In this document: positions 24,401 through 36,800 of the stretch, in pieces
Numbering within the stretch: the first letter of the stretch is position 1
Layout: every line of letters starts with the position of its first letter
NCBI GenBank assembly: GCA_013397865.1
Contig: VZTI01003931.1
Location: 1-64,000, forward strand
Direction of reading: 5' to 3'
Length of the DNA: 64,000 nt
Origin: Struthidea cinerea
Taxonomy: Eukaryota; Chordata; Aves; Passeriformes; Corcoracidae
Notes under the pieces: model-generated
What the model was told of the DNA's origin: nothing
What the model saw: only the letters and a program-made list of their open reading frames with translations
Databases searched by the model: none
Made by a program: the position numbers and the translations under genes

Positions 24401-25949
24401 CAAGCTCCTTTTCTCCTGAGTATCCCCGTTTGCCTCTGAGTGGGTAGGCAGCCATATAAAGCAGTGGTAGTGTGTGAAATGCCAGCAGCTGTGTATGAGT
24501 CCGCTCCCTGGAGCAGTACCACTTATGCCACGTCAGGGTGATTCAGATGCTCCTGAAAATGATTGATTTCACTGTATTACAAAACAATCGTACTTTCTCA
24601 GAAGGGTGATAGAGATGTCTACTTTTCCAGAGGTTTGCCTCAATTATTTCTTAGTAGTTAGGGGCAGACATTGCATAGCATAACCCTACCTGGAGTACCA
24701 TTTTTCCTGGCCAAACTGCTGACTCAAAATCTACTTTGATTTTGTTACAATATGGAATGACTTTTTAAAAATTTTCCTTGGCAAACTGAAATATCTGAGG
24801 GTGGATGAGTCATCTTATTTGCCTGAGAAACATGTTTTATTGTAGGAAACTAACATCTCCTTTCTTAAGGAAAACATGGACATTTGGAAAGTTAAAGAGT
24901 AATTCTGCTTTTCTTAGAGCAGAGCCTTTAATGAACTTGAGTCTTTATTATGAGGAAATAATCTCATCCCATTTTATGGTGTCTGTTCTAGTTTGGAATA
25001 ATCAAATTAACATTCTTGGAGCAAAAGCAGGAATAACTACCACTTCCCTGCAGCAGAGCCTGTGGTGGGGATCTATCAGGTACTGGGTTTTCCTCTTGCA
25101 ATTCTTAGTGTGATGGAATTTGGTGACTAGAATATGAGAACCTCTTAGTGTAGCATGGAAGATGGTGGAAAGAAAATGAGATATGCATGTAGTGAGACTC
25201 TCTTCTGTCAGACAGAACTTGTGAGGAAGTCAGAACTGGTGAAACACAAACAGTGGGAAAGAGAAGATTAATGTAGTTTTTATATTTCTAATTAATTAGC
25301 ATGAAAATGTACTCGCACACTGTATAAGAAGACCCACACTGGGGACTGCAAAATTGGTCTTTAAAAATTAGAAGATTTTCAGAATTAGTCTATGTATTAG
25401 AAGTGCCCTTTGCACACACATCATAAAGTAACCTGCAATAACAAGGTTATATACTAGGTTGGTTTGTTTTGTTATTTTAATCCTTTAATACCTGAGATAT
25501 ATGGTGTTTATTTAGGACAGATTAATTTCATCACAGTTTAGCTGCTTACCAATTAGGCACGTAGCTTAAACCTGATGTCTAATTCTTGTCTTGAGTCAGA
25601 GGGAAATAGAAGCAGCCCTGGATGGTTATTCTTCCTGCTCATCTCAGAAGATTATCTTGGGATCATATGAGTTGCTGCTGGAGAAGTCTGCATCTCTTCA
25701 GTGAGAGCAGAGTCTACGTAACTACATTAGAGTGGACTTTTTATACTGCTAAATTTAGGTGGGATACAGCCTGCCTTTAATGGGCAGCTACTCGATGTTG
25801 TTTTACTGCTTCAGTGTTCAGCATTCAGTGCTGGTCTTTATTGCCATGTTGGGTAAAATCCTATTCAAACCCAGCTCTGAAGAAAGAAGTATTAATTTCC
25901 TCTGACCTTTTCTGAAGCATTTGTCACTTTTTTATCTGTGTGTTTCATA
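21421..25949. other. Intergenic, no gene seen
   Basis: AT-rich unique-looking sequence. No coding, RNA or repeat feature can be supported. Confidence 0.5.
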
Positions 25950-26045
25950 AATATTATTCTTATGGCCACCTTGAGACATACTGAGGTACTATAACCCTCA
26001 TTTTATAAGGCAAACTTCAGTTTTGGCATTTCCTTGGATTTTGGA
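25950..26045. repeat. Possible MIR-like ancient SINE remnant
   Basis: The order GAGGTACTATAACCCTCATTTTATAAGGCAAACT resembles the conserved part of MIR-type SINEs (a GAGGTAGGTACTAT...CCCATTTTACAGATGAGGAAACT pattern). The resemblance is short and could be chance. Confidence 0.25.
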
Positions 26046-29000
26046 TATCTGACTTTGCCACTTTAATAATGTACCTTAGTAACGTTTTTTTAAAAAATCA
26101 AACAAGGGTAAAGCTAGCCATGACAATTTGGTGATAATGCAGAGTCATATCTTACTTTTCAACTCCCTTTCAGAAGGTTTCTGCTTGGCAGGGAAGACAT
26201 CTTCAAAACTGCCCCTTATTGACAGTAGCCCTGAAAGAAATGCTTGCAGCTTGGTGGGAGAGATCTCCTAACTCATGCAGCCCAGGTCCCTGGTGCCTCT
26301 GAAAATCTGAGTAATAGTACCTCTTGTTTCTCACTTTCATCTGGGTTTTCTGTAGTAATCAAGAAATTTCAGGGTAAAAGGCATTATTCTAATAAGCAAA
26401 AATTTTAGTACTGATAACAAAGTTATGAGCATACATTCGATGCTGAACTTTCCTAGCTTCTCATGGGGAAGCAAAGGGAATGATTTGGCTCCCAACCTAC
26501 AGTCTCCTTGCTAATTTAGGGTGATTGACTGTGTTGTGACTTTGGTCAGCCTGCGAGGGCTAATTAAGTTAAATGTGAAGTATTTTCAGTGCTCCAAAAG
26601 AATAAAATAGCAGCTAAAATTGGAACTTCTCTCCTGTCTGTAAGAATTTGCAAATTCTGTTTTCTCAAAAGCTGCCTACTTTACAGAGACTTAATATTCT
26701 GTTTTTCCCAGAGCTCTCACAGGCACTTCTGAAGCAGATGCTGGAAGGGGAGCATGATACTTAGGAGTTCCTTCAGCATGAAGATTGTATCAGCTTTAGG
26801 GATCATTCTAGCTAACTAAAGGAAGTTAGAACCACTTAAATGATCGCTTATATTAATGGATACAGGTAATAAGGGGATTAAATTATATTCCTTTTCACCA
26901 TGGGCAGTCTTTTCTAATATTGATGAGCTTCCTATGGAGATCTGACTCACTCTGTGCTTTGAACAAGTGGAAAAGTGCCTTTTTTTAAAAAAAAAAAAAT
27001 TTTAGTTTTTTTATTGGTTTTTTAAAATGAAAAATGGTAGTATCTTCCTCCAAGAAGTTTTAAGTCTGGCCCAAAATTTCTGGGAAACATTCATGTTGAG
27101 GAAGATAGTGGAGGATTTTATCCTAAGTGTTGGAAGCCACAAGCAATGGAAGAGAGAGGTTTTTTACAGGAAATACTGAGCGAATGTTTTGTCAGTGCCT
27201 GCAGGTAGCACTGCTTGTTTGCTAAGAAACTTTCATAATGTAAAAAGAGAGTTTTCCAGTGCATACACAACAAGGAAAAATTGTGTTTATGGTAACATTT
27301 CTGCAGCATTCTTACTTAAAATAAAAATAAAAGCTGAACTCTTTGAGCATATGAAGTAGGAATTTTAGCACTGTTTGCATGTTGGTTCCCAAAATGAAAT
27401 TATTGTTGCATTGGGTTACAGTGAAAAGTTCCTCTGAAAACTCTTGTTGAGGTCAGGGGTTTACCTTTGGGACTGATTGTAGAGCATATACCAAAAAATT
27501 ATATTTAATATGCCATTCTACTTCTCATTCTAAGCAAAAGAGCAAGTTTTGTTAGAGACTTTCCGAGTCTCCATGGCAAGAATGTTCAATTTATTTGATG
27601 CATACTCTTGTTAGTGGGACTTGACTTCCATGTTTTGCAATTCAGAAATGAAGAAAGTATTGCCTTGCTTCTAAGATATGAGTGTGGAATATCTCAGACT
27701 GTTTGAAAAAACGAGAGGTTTCTGAAATAACCCAGACAACTTTTCTTGTATTCATTATTTTCTGATTTCAATTTTCCATGTGTGATTTTAAATTCTCCCT
27801 CAAAGATTTGTAACTATGGCTTACAGATTTCACTGGTCTTGATATAAGTATCTTGTGTGATGTTTCCACACTTTCTGATGCTTAGAATTTTTTCTTGAAG
27901 TTAAGTGTTCTTTAACATTATGAGCTATCATTATTCAAGGTCCCATGAATTGCAAAGAAGTCTGAAGAACTGCATGATAAAAAGATGCCTGCATTTCAGT
28001 TCAAGTATCATTACTATCTTTAATATGACTTGATGAGATAGCAAAGATTCTTTCTAAAATCAAACAGATTGATTTATTCACCCCTACAACCTTTAACTGT
28101 CAGGAAATGAATGAGGTCTTATTAATGATACATAAGAACTCATTTTAAGTCTCCTAAGTCAGTTATTTTCTTTATAAATTCCTAGAAATTAATCTGCTGT
28201 GAGCATCATAATTCTTTAAAAATGTTGTATGGGCCTGTACATGTGAAAACATTTATCTTTATGTCACCCCTAGAAAGCCTGTATTGGTGGTGGCCGAGCA
28301 GTTTTGAAATTGATTGATCTTTTCTGCTGTTATCTTTTTTATAATGAAAGGAGTCCCTAGAAAAGGCTGCAAAACTTGGTATTGTGAGGCTGTATTAACC
28401 CGCTGTGGGTTCCATCACTGAGGCAACCAAGGAAATCAGCTTTGCACCTATCTTTTATCTGAACTTAAAGTTTTGACATGGATTGGTGAAGTTGCTTGCT
28501 TACTTCTGCATTCCTCTTTTTCTGCAATAAGGCACATAACTCTTCCTTGGAGACAGAAGAGGCTCTGAGTGAGGCCAGATCAACATCGTGTTCCTCCCTC
28601 CTCTGGGATGCAGTGCAACATGTCCCTGCCTCTGGAAGAGGTAGGGAGGTTTACGTTTTGTACAATGGGGTGAGAGAACATAGTTACAATGGACCAGAAA
28701 GTGAAGGTGATAACCAGTAATCTTTTGAAAAGTGCTGTATATTTAAAGATGAGGGACCAAGACCTTCATTTTACATTCTCTCACAGGTCCGGGGAGAGTT
28801 TGTACACAAGTGCATATGGCTTTTGGGAAAAACCTGATCATTTTCATTACCCAAATTCACTCCATACAGTCATACTTCTAACTAGCATAATCAGAGCTGA
28901 TTTGTTGCCACAGCTGATTTATGTTGTTAGTTGTTTGCATGCCTGGAAGACTTGGGTAATTATCACAGAAAATAAACTGGAAAAGTAAGCATTTCTCTCT

Positions 29001-30077
29001 TTTTATATAAAAAGACAAATATCTTTTCCATATGTAACAGTTTTACTTTTTCATGATCTACTCCATACTAGTGTTATGTGAACTGATAAGCATGCATTAG
29101 ATATGTAGTAATTCAGCTGCTTTAGTTTAATATAATTTTATCTACATTTGAATGGGTAGTATTTGAAAATATCTTCTGCCGAACTACAATACATTTCAGG
29201 GGTTGGGTTTTTTTGAGTAAAAAACATAGGCAATGTATTGAACTCTCACTGTTAAATAAAAGACAGAGAAAGAATGTAATGAACTGCTGTTCAAGATATT
29301 TGTAGTCTCAAGTGCCTGGTATTAGCTGCTTTGAGATATTTAAGATACCAAGGGTGGAGAATGAGGTTGTATCTTGCTTAAGGTTCAGCTATCTTGAAGC
29401 ATGCTGTCTTCTGCTTTAAGAACAGAAGAAAAAATTCTGCTGCTGTGTTTGGAAAAGCACTTCCCCTCCTTCACTACCAGTTTAATTATTTTACTAAAGG
29501 ACTCTAAATGGATATGTAGTAGATTTGGTGATCAGATGGCAGAAAAGGAATGTGTCAGATTCAGTTCTTGAGGATTATTGGATTTTGGCTTATTTCAAAC
29601 TCTTCAAGGACATGTCTCAGTGTGTAGCTGTGGAGAAAGTGGTGCCTTTCCCCTTACCCTTGTAGATTCTGTTCCTCTTTGACATGAAACTGTTTAAATC
29701 TTTGGGATGGGTGAAACAAAACTTTTTGATTTGCTTCCATGTTTTATGTGTAACAACTTAGTGTTGGGATTTCCAAAATGTTATTACAACTGGCACATTT
29801 TGGACAAACAGAATTCCACCAACAGTCTTTTTATCTAAGATAGTGCTTACAACATGAACAAAGTCTAGAGCTTGTACATCAGGATTGCAGTGCTTTCCTG
29901 TGCTTATAATATTATTGAATGCAGAGATAAATCCAATGAAAACCTATTGTTGAACAGATTTCCTAAGAATTTGGCAGGACAGGTTACTCTGATGAAGTAA
30001 AAATATTTTTGACAGTTGGAAGCACTCACCTGTGCAATATAGAAATATGTATTTGTGATGCAGTCATTGAGGGATCT
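26046..30077. other. Intergenic, no gene seen
   Basis: No supported gene or repeat. Open frames near 28496-28988 were considered and show no family resemblance. Confidence 0.5.
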
Positions 30078-30122
30078 ATTAGAATCAAGTTCAATGGGAG
30101 TTTATGCCTCTGGATAAGACCA
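30078..30122 (+). repeat. Degenerate palindromic amniote-type repeat, copy 2
   Basis: The stretch AATCAAGTTCAATGGGAG followed by TTTATGCCTCTGGATAAGACC matches the same short repeat seen at 21358 (GTCAATGGGAGTTTTGCC, then a GGATAAGG-like continuation). Half of the palindrome is recognisable here. Confidence 0.4.
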
Positions 30123-33012
30123 GTCAAATTATTTCAAAATATATTTTTAGTATTTTTTTTCTTCATATCGGTTCATTTACAGCACTCTACAATTACTGTC
30201 CTGGAAGTTTTGACAGCATGGAAGTTTTTGGGATGAGCACATTTAACATCCTGACACAATGGCTACAATTGGCAATTCCATGCAAAGAATACTATGGTCT
30301 TTTAAAACACATGAGGAATTTAAACATCCTCCACACTGGCAAGGATCTCCTGATCAGAAAAGAGACTAATGTTTTTTTTAAAAGAAATTTTACTTGAGGA
30401 AAGCTGACTCTGTTGTTAGAGATAAGTAAATGTGGAATTATACATATTGGTGATCCCCAGGTGCAAAGATGCACTAGTTATTGAAGAAATGGTGGTGGAT
30501 TATGGTATTAGAAGATAAATGGTTATGCTAGGGGCATTATTGAAGGACAAAAGAACTTTGTGAGAAATATATAACTCCAAGGAATTTTGGAAGCATCAGG
30601 GCTATTTGGAGTTATTTTAGAAACAACTTTGAGAAAACAGAAGGAAGGGCAGTATGTAATTTTAATTGAAGACAACCTGTAGTTTCCTACAGCAGATCAA
30701 TGACAGGTCTGGTGTTTAAAGCTGATAATAAGGAAAGAAGACTGGAGAATCTCGATGTGTTGTCAAATATATTTAGACATGAATAGGTAGTGGTTTTTTT
30801 CTTACAATTGTTCCTGGTTTTAAAATAGTTATGTTGTTCTGTAGAAAGAAACTAAAACAAATGATCACTATTTCAAGCCCCAACAGATAAAGCTTTAGCT
30901 TGGACTCAAGGTTGCCATACTACATATCCCTCCAAGACATGCCTTAGGACATCAAACAAGTCATGTAATCTGTCAGCTTCTACTTTATTCATATGTTGCC
31001 ATTTGCCTTTCACACTTCTGTATCTCCAACACTCAGGATGGGCATTATTATTCACCTATGCTTATCACTGAGATACTTGCCTTTTTAACAAATATGTAGT
31101 GTTTAACTACAGTCTGAAATGAGAACAGATGCAATGTGGTGTGTGTTGATACTCGTGGGCCATAGCTGGCCATTCTCACAGTGGGTGGAGATGTATCCTG
31201 AAGAGAGGTTATTGTTGTGGAGATGCATATACTGGTAGGTGGAATACTGAAGAAGAACTTATCTGCCGTGCTCCGTTCTAGCGAGCTCTCTCTAGAAAAT
31301 GCAAGCAAATACTTACGTATATGGATTGTCTTTCTTTTTAAGAATTTTGCATAAAAATGAGCACTTACTCGTTACTAGGCAGCAATACTAGCATGTTTCC
31401 TTGAAGAGTTCCCTTACTCTCCCAAAGCTTTCTCATGGCGTGGTATCCTTTTTTCTTGAAGGTCCCTAATAGGCGTGCTCTGCCCCAACACCGCTATAGT
31501 CAAAGCAGCTGTTCCTCTGATTTTTCTCACAGTTCTTTTCTGGAAGATGTGCTTCCCTCTCTTCAACTTACTCCTTTGTAAGTTTCTTTGACCAGTGTTA
31601 CATCTGTCTCTCCTTTTTAATAATGATTTTGGAATAGTGGTCATCAATCAACACAGTACTTTACATGCTTAAATGTTTTAGACTTCAGAGCACAATCCAG
31701 TGTGCTCTTGTGACTGAGCTTTCATGGCTTAAGAAGTTACTACCTCTTGATTTCTATCTGACCCTCTCCCGTGCCAAGCTCTGGCAGTGTAACAGATGGG
31801 CTGAGCTTTTCAGTCAGGGACTGTGCTCAACTGACCAGCCTGCTGTACATTCTCTGTACAAGTATTGTAATACACAGCCTAGTGATGATGCATCTTTCAC
31901 ACTTATCAGTTGGTTTTAACACCATCATCCCTGTAGTATTACTGAATATCACAATTTGGGTTTTAACCCAAAACCCACTAAATATTGTGGTTTAATCTTG
32001 TATGGATTCTCAAGTGAATTTCTGAATGAAGGAAAAATCCTGAAAAAAGTTTGGGAAAAACTGAACTGTATCAGTCTCTTATTTTTGATTTCCCGTTTTA
32101 CTTGTAATGCTATTTAGAACTATTGGCTATATTTCTGTCTTCATGCAAATGATCTCCATAATTACAGTTGAGTAAAGGGCATATCTTCTGTTTATCAAAA
32201 TTCCTTCAAAGACATGGAGTACACAATGCTAACATTATTTTGCATTTTAATTTTTTCAAGGTTGCATTTGCTATATAACTTCTGTAAAAAAAAAAAAAAA
32301 AACAACAAATCAGCATTAGGCTACTCAAATGCAGTCACCTCTTCTTCATACAGATTAATTCAGACAACGTTTTGTCTTTTAGTGTACAGATTGCTTTAAT
32401 ATTACTGCTCGTCTATTTGGATGATTAGCATTTATGCAGTGTTGCAGAACTATGGCATTCTGTCTACCGAAGTTAGAGAATTTTATTACAAAAGCACATC
32501 TTTGAATAACAAACCTCTCAGTTGTGTCTATCAATGCTCTCTCACTCATGGCTTGTACACATAATCAGCAACAGTAACATTATTTTATTGCAGGTTTTAT
32601 GTATGTTCTTTTTAGCTCTCATATCATCATGGTAGTTCCAAAATTAACTAGTCAAACATGTGCTGTTTCGTATGGGGACACCATGTTAACAAGTAATGGT
32701 TAATATCCTGCTTCAGGACTGGACCGGGGCCAAAATCTTTAGTAGCAAATAATTTTTGATCTTTCTGCCTTTTTATGCCCATAATCAGGGGGTCATTCAG
32801 TCTGGTTTGTTTGCTGCTCAGATTATGTGCCAAGAGGTAACACAGTTTCTGACTGAACCTATGGTCCTTGATTATTGGTAGAGAGCGGATGCCTGCTGCC
32901 TACAGATGTACCCTTAGAAGTGAGAGAGGCAAGAACAGCTGCATCCATCAGAAATGTCCAATGGATTTTTAGGGGGCTACTCAGAAGCAGTTCTGTCTGG
33001 TACAGCTTGGAC
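30123..33012. other. Intergenic, no gene seen
   Basis: AT-rich DNA with an A-run of about 18 at 32286-32303 followed by CAACAAA. No retro-copied gene is recognisable upstream of it. No other feature supported. Confidence 0.5.
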
Positions 33013-33057
33013 TCCTTCCTTCCCTCCCCCTCTCCCTCCCTTCCTCCCTCCCTCCTT
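33013..33057 (+). repeat. Polypyrimidine (CCTT/CCCT)n tract
   Basis: A pure C/T run made of TTCC and TCCC units. It is a simple-sequence polypyrimidine tract and could adopt triplex-type structure, though that is not shown. Confidence 0.9.
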
Positions 33058-33679
33058 GTCTTTACTCAGGGACATATAATTCGAGTGCTTGAGCATGGCA
33101 CCAATGGAGACAGTGCTGGATTCCCAAAGCTAGAAGGATTGCTGCCATTATATAAAAGCATTGCATAGCAACTTTCTTAAATCAGCTGGGGTATCGATTG
33201 CTTTTCTGAAGGGGCTAATTGAATCAGATAACTCAACAGAGCAAGCAATTTTTTTTGAAACACTGCCTTAAGAACTGTATTATCCAAAAGACTTATTAGA
33301 TGGATGCAGTAACCAACATTTTTGTCAACAGCTTCAAGAATGAAGACTGTTCTTAAAAGCTGTTAAAATACAAACATTTTGCACTTCTGTTCCAAAAAAA
33401 AGGGTATATTAGGTAAAAATAATAAAAAAAGCTTTCCTCTTTGCCCTTAACTGTAACTTCCTTAATACGCCTTTCAAAAATAGGCTGTGCTTACTAACAT
33501 TTGCAGAAGGCTCATGTGGAAATTCATGTAAAGTCAGGGCTCCTGATTTAGCAATTGCACTTTACACCTGTGCTTAAAGCTAGGGATATTTCTGAATGCT
33601 CTACTGGATATGACCAGAAAAAAATTGATGTAGGGTAGATGTAATATCTGATTTGAAAATACGCCAAATGTCCAAACTC
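33058..33679. other. Intergenic sequence before the R2-like element
   Basis: No clear feature. The true 5' end of the LINE fossil that follows may lie in the last part of this stretch, but I could not recognise its N-terminal motifs there. Confidence 0.4.
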
Positions 33680-35720
33680 CTGAAGGAAGTTTGAGCATCA
33701 GTGTATTAGTAAAGTAAAAAGTCCTGTTTTATAAATGCAAAGCTGATCACTGAATCTTCTGGGTAGGTTTGTGCGCTCTCCAGTAATCCAAGGCCAAGGG
33801 GATTTTTGAGATCATCACAACCTGTGGAAAACTTGAAACTAATACAACTGTTAGTTTGAAACATGAAGGAATATTGACCCCTGAGAGTAGCTTTTGTTGA
33901 CTTAGCAAAACCATTTGAAACTAAAAGCCATTCTTGCATCATTACAGCTCTTGAGCAGAAGGGTGTAACAATCATAATATTATATGAAGCTATATGATAA
34001 CATCAGTTTTACATTAACCTGAACAAAGAACAGCTGGATGCTGTTGGGATTTGGATTGGTACAAAACAAGGTGATCAAATGTCTCCAATTTTGTTTAACT
34101 TATTTATGGACCCTGTAGCTGTATAATCTGGATGAGGAAGGATGTGGGTTTCGATATTGCTTGCAAAATAAACGACTGTGTTCTTTTCACACAACTTGGT
34201 TCTATTGAGTGGATCCTGTGTGGGAATGCAGAAAAAATACTGAAGTTGTGGAGGTCTTCTGTGAGCTAACTGGCCTCAAGACATAAAAGGAAACAGAATT
34301 TACATCAAGACCACTAAAGGGTCATATGATCAATTACTGTCCTTCATGGGCAGTTAACAGCACCTCCTCAATATGATTGAACCTGGAAGCCCTGAAAAGT
34401 ACCTGGACTACGTATTGACCCGTAGAGCAGAATATCAAACCCAGAATTACTGGAAAAGACAAGATTGGAACAGATTGGAAAAGCTCCATTTGAGAGGTTT
34501 TATAAAGTTGTCATCCTTAAAGGATATAGAATTCTGTGATTACATCAGTGTGGTCTGCCAGGTAAATCATAAACCATGTTCCTGGAAACCCTGGACTTGC
34601 AGTTTGAGCTGTTGTCAAGGAAAGGTTACATCTATTGGAAAGTACCTGCCAAGTCATGGCATAGCCTGAGATGTGGGGGTTTAGGTATTACCAGACTGAT
34701 CTCAGGACTGACTGCTAGTGTGGCCAGCTTGAAGTTCGCACAGAATGTGCTGTATTTGGATGAGACATTAAGAGCAGTTGTTGAGCAGGATGGCATTGAG
34801 AAAGTGTTTGAAAGGTTGTGAATTGCAGCAGGAGGTGATTAAGATTTCATCTTTCAAATATTTTCAAATTCCATCCATTCGAAACCCAAAAGAAGTCATG
34901 GAGGAATCAAAGGATTTATTTATCAGAATATCAGAGGAATTATGTAGTGAGGAGCCAGACTTGGAATGGGAGATACCCACTGCAAAGGTGATTTTTCTGA
35001 AACCCTGTAACTGGCAAAACCAAGAATTTGTAATTTGGACCTAGCTTGTATCCCAAGGCTGTGAAATTTTCAGCTTCGAGAAGGATAATATCAGTAACAG
35101 CTGGATTGAACATTAGAGGAATTCCCCACAGAAACCTCATGACAGAGGAACAGCTGAGAGTTAATGCCCACACAGACAGAGAGTTTCTGATTAAGGATAG
35201 GCAACAGACTCAATCTAAATTACGCAGACACTGCCAGGTGGAGAATGAGAGCTGTGCACATACTATTGCATACTGCCCTGTGGTGCAAGATGCTAAGATT
35301 AAGAGACATAACCAGCTATGTGACATCTAGGTGAATGAAGCTAAAAAAAAAAAAATAGTATTCTAGGAAGCAATGTTAAAAAAATTAATAAAATTAACTA
35401 TGTAACCCAGACATGGTATTTGTTAAGGAAAATCAGGCCTTTGTAGTAGATCTCACAGTTAGATAGGAGTGTAAATCAATGTATTTGGAAGACAGAGCAA
35501 CAGAAAAAGTAAAGAAATATCAACATCTTAAAGTTCAAGGACTGACCAAGGCCACTAATATTAAATTTATAGTATTTCCTTTGGAAGAACGTGGGAAGTG
35601 GTATGAAGGAAGCAATTCATTATTAGATGGACTTGGACTCTGTACAGTTCCTGACAGGAAAAGGTTGCTCCTGTCATCATGCACTTTTACTTCATTGGAC
35701 ATTGTACATGTTTGCTAGTT
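33680..35720 (+). pseudogene. Decayed R2-type LINE (reverse transcriptase plus restriction-like endonuclease)
   Basis: Read across frames, this stretch follows the order of an R2-clade protein. SSNPRPRGFLRSS and ENLKLIQLL come first (33782-33850). RT motif A, VAFVDLAKPF, follows with its Asp at 33899. RT motif B, GTKQGDQMSPILFNLFMDP, begins at 34058. Then come LDEEGCGFRY (34128), VFCELTGLK, and MIEPGSPEKYL (34373). The C-terminal half has LGITRL with TLRAVVEQD (about 34690-34790), a zinc-knuckle remnant ending H-x4-C with the first Cys replaced by Arg (35223), and KIKRHN (35295-35312). The endonuclease motif PDMVFVKENQAFVVDLTV (35407) and ERGKWYEGSNSLLDGLGL (about 35590-35640) complete it, and a final SLDI lies just before a stop. 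RT motif C (FADD) has decayed to a non-catalytic sequence near 34182. Stops and at least four frame changes mean it is dead. R2 versus a related restriction-endonuclease LINE clade (R4, NeSL, Utopia) is not settled. The 5' end is uncertain. Confidence 0.85.
35406..35718 (+). pseudogene. Restriction-like endonuclease domain remnant of the R2-type LINE
   Basis: This is the best-preserved part of the element. The catalytic pattern of restriction-like LINE endonucleases is visible: RHN, a spacer, PD at 35407-35412, and the second Asp of VVDLTV at 35449-35451. A downstream Lys-rich helix (TEKVKKYQHL) follows, then the FPLEERGKW block. One in-frame stop (TAG at 35464) interrupts it. An A-run at 35344-35356 probably caused the frame change relative to the zinc-knuckle part. 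In R2 elements this domain nicks the 28S target to prime reverse transcription. Confidence 0.8.
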
Positions 35721-36728
35721 GAACTTGGATTGGTTTAAGACTATGAAGTAATAAATTGTACATAAACTTTTCCCTTTTTGTCTGTTGATTGAAGAGTGAT
35801 GTCACTGTGTATGCTGCAAGCCAATGATCTATTTTTATAAGGTTAAAGTTAGGACGGTGTTGAGAGTATGTACAGACAACAGTGGACTTGGAACAGTCAT
35901 CCATCCTGCCAGAAAACAACAATTACTGATTTTTACTTAGGTGAATGAGCTGTCTTTATTTACTTAACCCAGAAAAGCAACATGTGTAACTTTATATATA
36001 ATTTGATACGTAGCCTGCAAGGAGGGCTTGTATTTGGCTTGGAAAATGACACTTTCACTCCCTCGCACTCTTCATTCCGGCCATGCTCACAAAACACCTT
36101 TTGGCAATGAGCCTGTTGGGGCCCCCATTGTTCAGTCTTCCCCTGCCACAGGAGCAGTGTGGTCCCCTCAGCTCAAGGGATGCTCCCAGGTTCAACCTCT
36201 CCATGTGGGTTATGTGTGAACTAGGGACAGAGTTCTTCTTCCGTCCTGAGGAAGGACAACTTGGTGTGCCTGTTATTGCTGACTTTGTCAGCCCATTATG
36301 TTAAGCAACAGAGTTTCTGTTCTGGTTTCAGTTAGTTTGAAGCCTTGGTGACTAAGTCCTGTTCTTGCACGCTGCTGTAAAACAATGCAATAGGCATATT
36401 TACAAAGGGATCCACAGGGCTTTAGCTACACCCTGCCCATTAATTCAGCAGAACAGTCAAGATCTTATTCTTTTACTGTACTGTGTCTTGTTTAAGGTAC
36501 ATTTAGCAACACTGACTTTTATTAGACTTGTGTGTTACGTGTTTACTTTCTACACCACCTTGTTACCTTTTCTATGAAGGCAGCACAAAGATAAAGTTGC
36601 AACATGAGTTTGCTTAATGAGGGACTTCTTGAGTAAACATAACAGTCTTGAAGTACTTAAGATTACTTTCCTTTCAGATTGGTGAAATTTCTGTTTCAAA
36701 GGAAGTCTTTCAGTGTCTGAGGTTTAGT
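35721..36728. other. Intergenic, no gene seen
   Basis: Follows the LINE fossil. Part of it may be the element's 3'UTR, whose end I cannot place. No 28S rRNA gene sequence is recognisable at the boundary. Confidence 0.45.
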
Positions 36729-36800
36729 CATAGCATCACAGAACCACAGAATCTCCTGAGCTGGAAGGGACTCACAAGGATCATCTAAGTCCAATTCCCA
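36729..36800 (-). mobile_element. CR1 LINE 3' tip, minus strand
   Basis: CATAGCATCACAGAACCACAGAAT is the inverted ATTCTATGATTCTATGA tip. GAGCTGGAAGGGACTCACA, AGGATCATCTAAG and TCCAATTCCC follow, as in inverted CR1 ends. Only about 70 bases remain. Confidence 0.8.

Noticed and set aside
32286..32303. A-run as the tail of a processed pseudogene
   Set aside because: No coding similarity or target duplication was seen around it.
33706..33975. 89-codon minus-strand open frame
   Set aside because: It is antisense to the RT part of the R2-like fossil, which has the recognisable motifs on the plus strand.
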